Below, piece by piece: positions 61,975 through 64,000 of a DNA stretch of 64,000 nt. The DNA lies in contig JAFMSR010000002.1 of assembly GCA_022818135.1 (NCBI GenBank), positions 42,914,358 through 42,978,357 on the forward strand, written 5' to 3'. A program made the position numbers and the translations under genes. Numbering within the stretch: position 1 is the stretch's first letter; every line of letters starts with the position of its first letter. This DNA comes from Saxidomus purpurata. Its lineage: Eukaryota; Mollusca; Bivalvia; Venerida; Veneridae. The notes beneath the pieces were generated by a model. It did no database searches and was not told the origin of the DNA. It saw only the letters and a program-made list of their open reading frames with translations.

Positions 61975-62875
61975 TAAGCACATGACAGCTATCAAGCCAG
62001 TACGTGCCTTCAGCCCCTTTAAGCAGATGACAGCTATCAAGCCAGTACGTGCCTTCAGCACCTTTAAGCAGATGGCAGCTATCAAGCCAGTGCGTGCCTT
62101 CAGCACCTTTAAGCAGATGGCAGCTATCAAGCCAGTGCGTGCCTTCAGCACCTTTAAGCAGATGACAGCTATCAAGCCAGTACGTGCCTTCAGCACCTTT
62201 ACGCAGATGGCAGCTATCAAGCCAGTATGTGCCTTCAGCACCTTTAAGCAGATGGCGGCTATCAAGCCAGTACGTGCCTTCAGCACCTTTAAGTAGATGG
62301 CAGCTGTCAAGCCAGTACGTGCCTTCAGCACCTTTAAGTAGATGGCAGCTGTCAAGCCAGTACGTGCCTTCAGCACCTTTAAGTAGATGGCAGCTATCAA
62401 GCTAAAGCTTTCAGCGCCTGTAAGAACAACACAACGACACAATCAAGCTAGTGCATTCAATGCTTTAAGTATGTGACAGCTATCAAGCCACTACGTGACT
62501 TCAGTGCTTTAAGTAGATGACAGCTATCAAGCAAGTGCATTCAGAGCTTTAAATAGGTGACATGTATAAAGTCGGAGCCTCTAGAATCTTAAGTAGATGA
62601 CAGTTATCAAGTCAGTACGTGATTTCAGTGATTTAAGTAGATGACAGTTATCAAGCCAGTACGTGCCTTCGGTACTTTATGTAGATGGGACAGTTATCAA
62701 ACCAGTACTTGTCTTCAGTGTTTTAATTAGATCACAGCTACCAAGCCAGTACGTGCCATCAGTGCTTTAAGTAGACAACAGCTATCAAGCCAGACAGCTA
62801 TCAAGCCAGTACGTGCCATCAGTGATTTCAGTAGACAACAGCTATCAAGCCAGTACGTCCCATCAGTGCTTTGAC
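61975..62875. repeat. 45-bp minisatellite, homogeneous then degenerate
   Basis: Unit AAGCAGATGGCAGCTATCAA then GCCAGTACGTGCCTTCAGCA then CCTTT: nine regular units to about 62400, then irregular units of 40-48 bases (e.g. 'agtgctttaagtagacaaca'). Decay increases to the right. Open frames on both strands are artefacts. Confidence 0.95.
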
Positions 62876-64000
62876 TATTGAGATTGAACCATATAGGCCA
62901 TATGCACTGAAAAAATGTGAACTTGAAACCTTTTCCGCAAAAGGGAAATTAATGGATTGACTTATATTACATGTAGTATGATAACATATAGTCATGGTCA
63001 TTTATAACATAAAAAATATGTGATCATCAATTTAAAACGTATAGAATTTGCATATGTATACTCTGAAGCTTAATTCTAAGATGTTCTTAGATACAAAGGC
63101 TTCTAACCATGTATATTTGACACTCTGCACAATTGCCTACAACTACCGACTGGATTGGAAGAAATTGTCCTTTACGGCTAGCTATGAATAGGCATTTTGT
63201 GTGGCATAGTTCATTGATATACACGGTCTTGGTTTTTAACTAAAAATTAACTCGGCAGGTATATCTATATATTAATTTCAAATGCTTTTCTCGAGATTAA
63301 TCTTATTCTAGCCTTTGAAGTAACTCTGCATCAAGCTAGGCTTGTAATCTGTATGTCTATAGCAAACATAATCATTTTGCAAAGAAATATAATAAAAATA
63401 TTTTCAGAAATCCTATTAAGTTTCGCTGGTTTTAAATTAGAAGATTACAAATGAAAATTGTGACACATCAATAAACTAACCGCGAAATCGTGTTTGTCGG
63501 ACTGTGACCAAGTATTGAAGTGATCTCGTTTGTGCCCGGTTATTTTGCAATAAGTCATTTTATAAAAGTGATATATACTTGACAGAAGTGTTAATGATCT
63601 CAAAATTCGGCACATAAACTGACTCAAATAATGATAACAAATAATCGTTTATGCCTGAATAAAGTTTGAAACTTATTCTTCACTTCTTCATGCGAAATGA
63701 ATTTAATTGTAACTTTTCTTTGTTCCCCAGGGCATTACATTAAAATGGAATAATATAACTGCTCTCTGCACGGGTCACCGACAACATACTTAGCGTATCA
63801 ATGCACATGCGCTCGTCGTGGTTTCATTTGTCAAAATCATTGCGATTATTTTTAATACTTTGTATATGTATTCAATCAAGCTAAGTTTGGTACAATCATA
63901 TCTAGAAAGTATAAACCAAAACATTCACTTTTTAAAGAGAATGTGAATGCAAACGCTGAAGTTCACCAGCTGCCAAACATTTACAATTTAACAGAATCAT
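62876..64000. other. no gene seen
   Basis: AT-rich; nothing recognised. Confidence 0.45.

Noticed and set aside
61897..62442. 181-codon AICLKVLKARTGLI repeat frame
   Set aside because: Reading of the second 45-bp minisatellite; both strands are open.

Overview
The window looks like nuclear DNA of a bivalve mollusc. It is AT-rich, has intron-dense gene structure with GT-AG splice sites, and is dominated by interspersed repeats of kinds I recognise from bivalve genomes: tRNA-headed SINEs, repeats built on 'gtgaccttgac' words, and non-LTR retrotransposon relics. The taxon is inferred from repeat style and was not tested by a search.

One host gene can be reconstructed with confidence. It lies on the minus strand from 17520 down to the left edge of the window and encodes a ZC3H7-type protein (TPR domain followed by CCCH zinc fingers). 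Fifteen coding exons join with matching phases to give 792 codons. The start codon is at 17518-17520 and the C-terminal part continues beyond base 1. A CpG-containing, E-box/YY1-like block near 21.8 kb is a candidate promoter. The introns hold small DNA transposons and SINEs (6.2, 7.4-9.2, 10.6-11.7, 12.0-12.3, 12.4-12.6 kb).

From about 22.8 to 34.1 kb the DNA is a graveyard of broken non-LTR retrotransposons in both orientations (endonuclease, ORF1-like and reverse transcriptase fragments), with MITEs, SINEs and a 1.5 kb fold-back element nested in them. The fold-back element is flanked by a 16-bp direct repeat. About 600 bases of almost pure A/T homopolymer (35.65-36.23 kb) are probably an assembly artefact. 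Next to it is the minus-strand start of a LINE protein with a 2A-like motif.

From 36.5 to 45 kb there is mostly repeat-derived DNA: a fold-back element at 39.62-40.01 kb, degenerate tandem families and three tRNA-derived pieces. From 45.8 to 62.9 kb five separate minisatellites (units 45, 21, 42, 62 and 45 bp) occur. Between the first two lies a 6.0 kb DNA element with long inverted ends, which carries a nearly identical 1.0 kb tandem duplication with palindromic spacers. No second host gene could be established; a possible terminal exon at 37378-37499 (+) is the best candidate.
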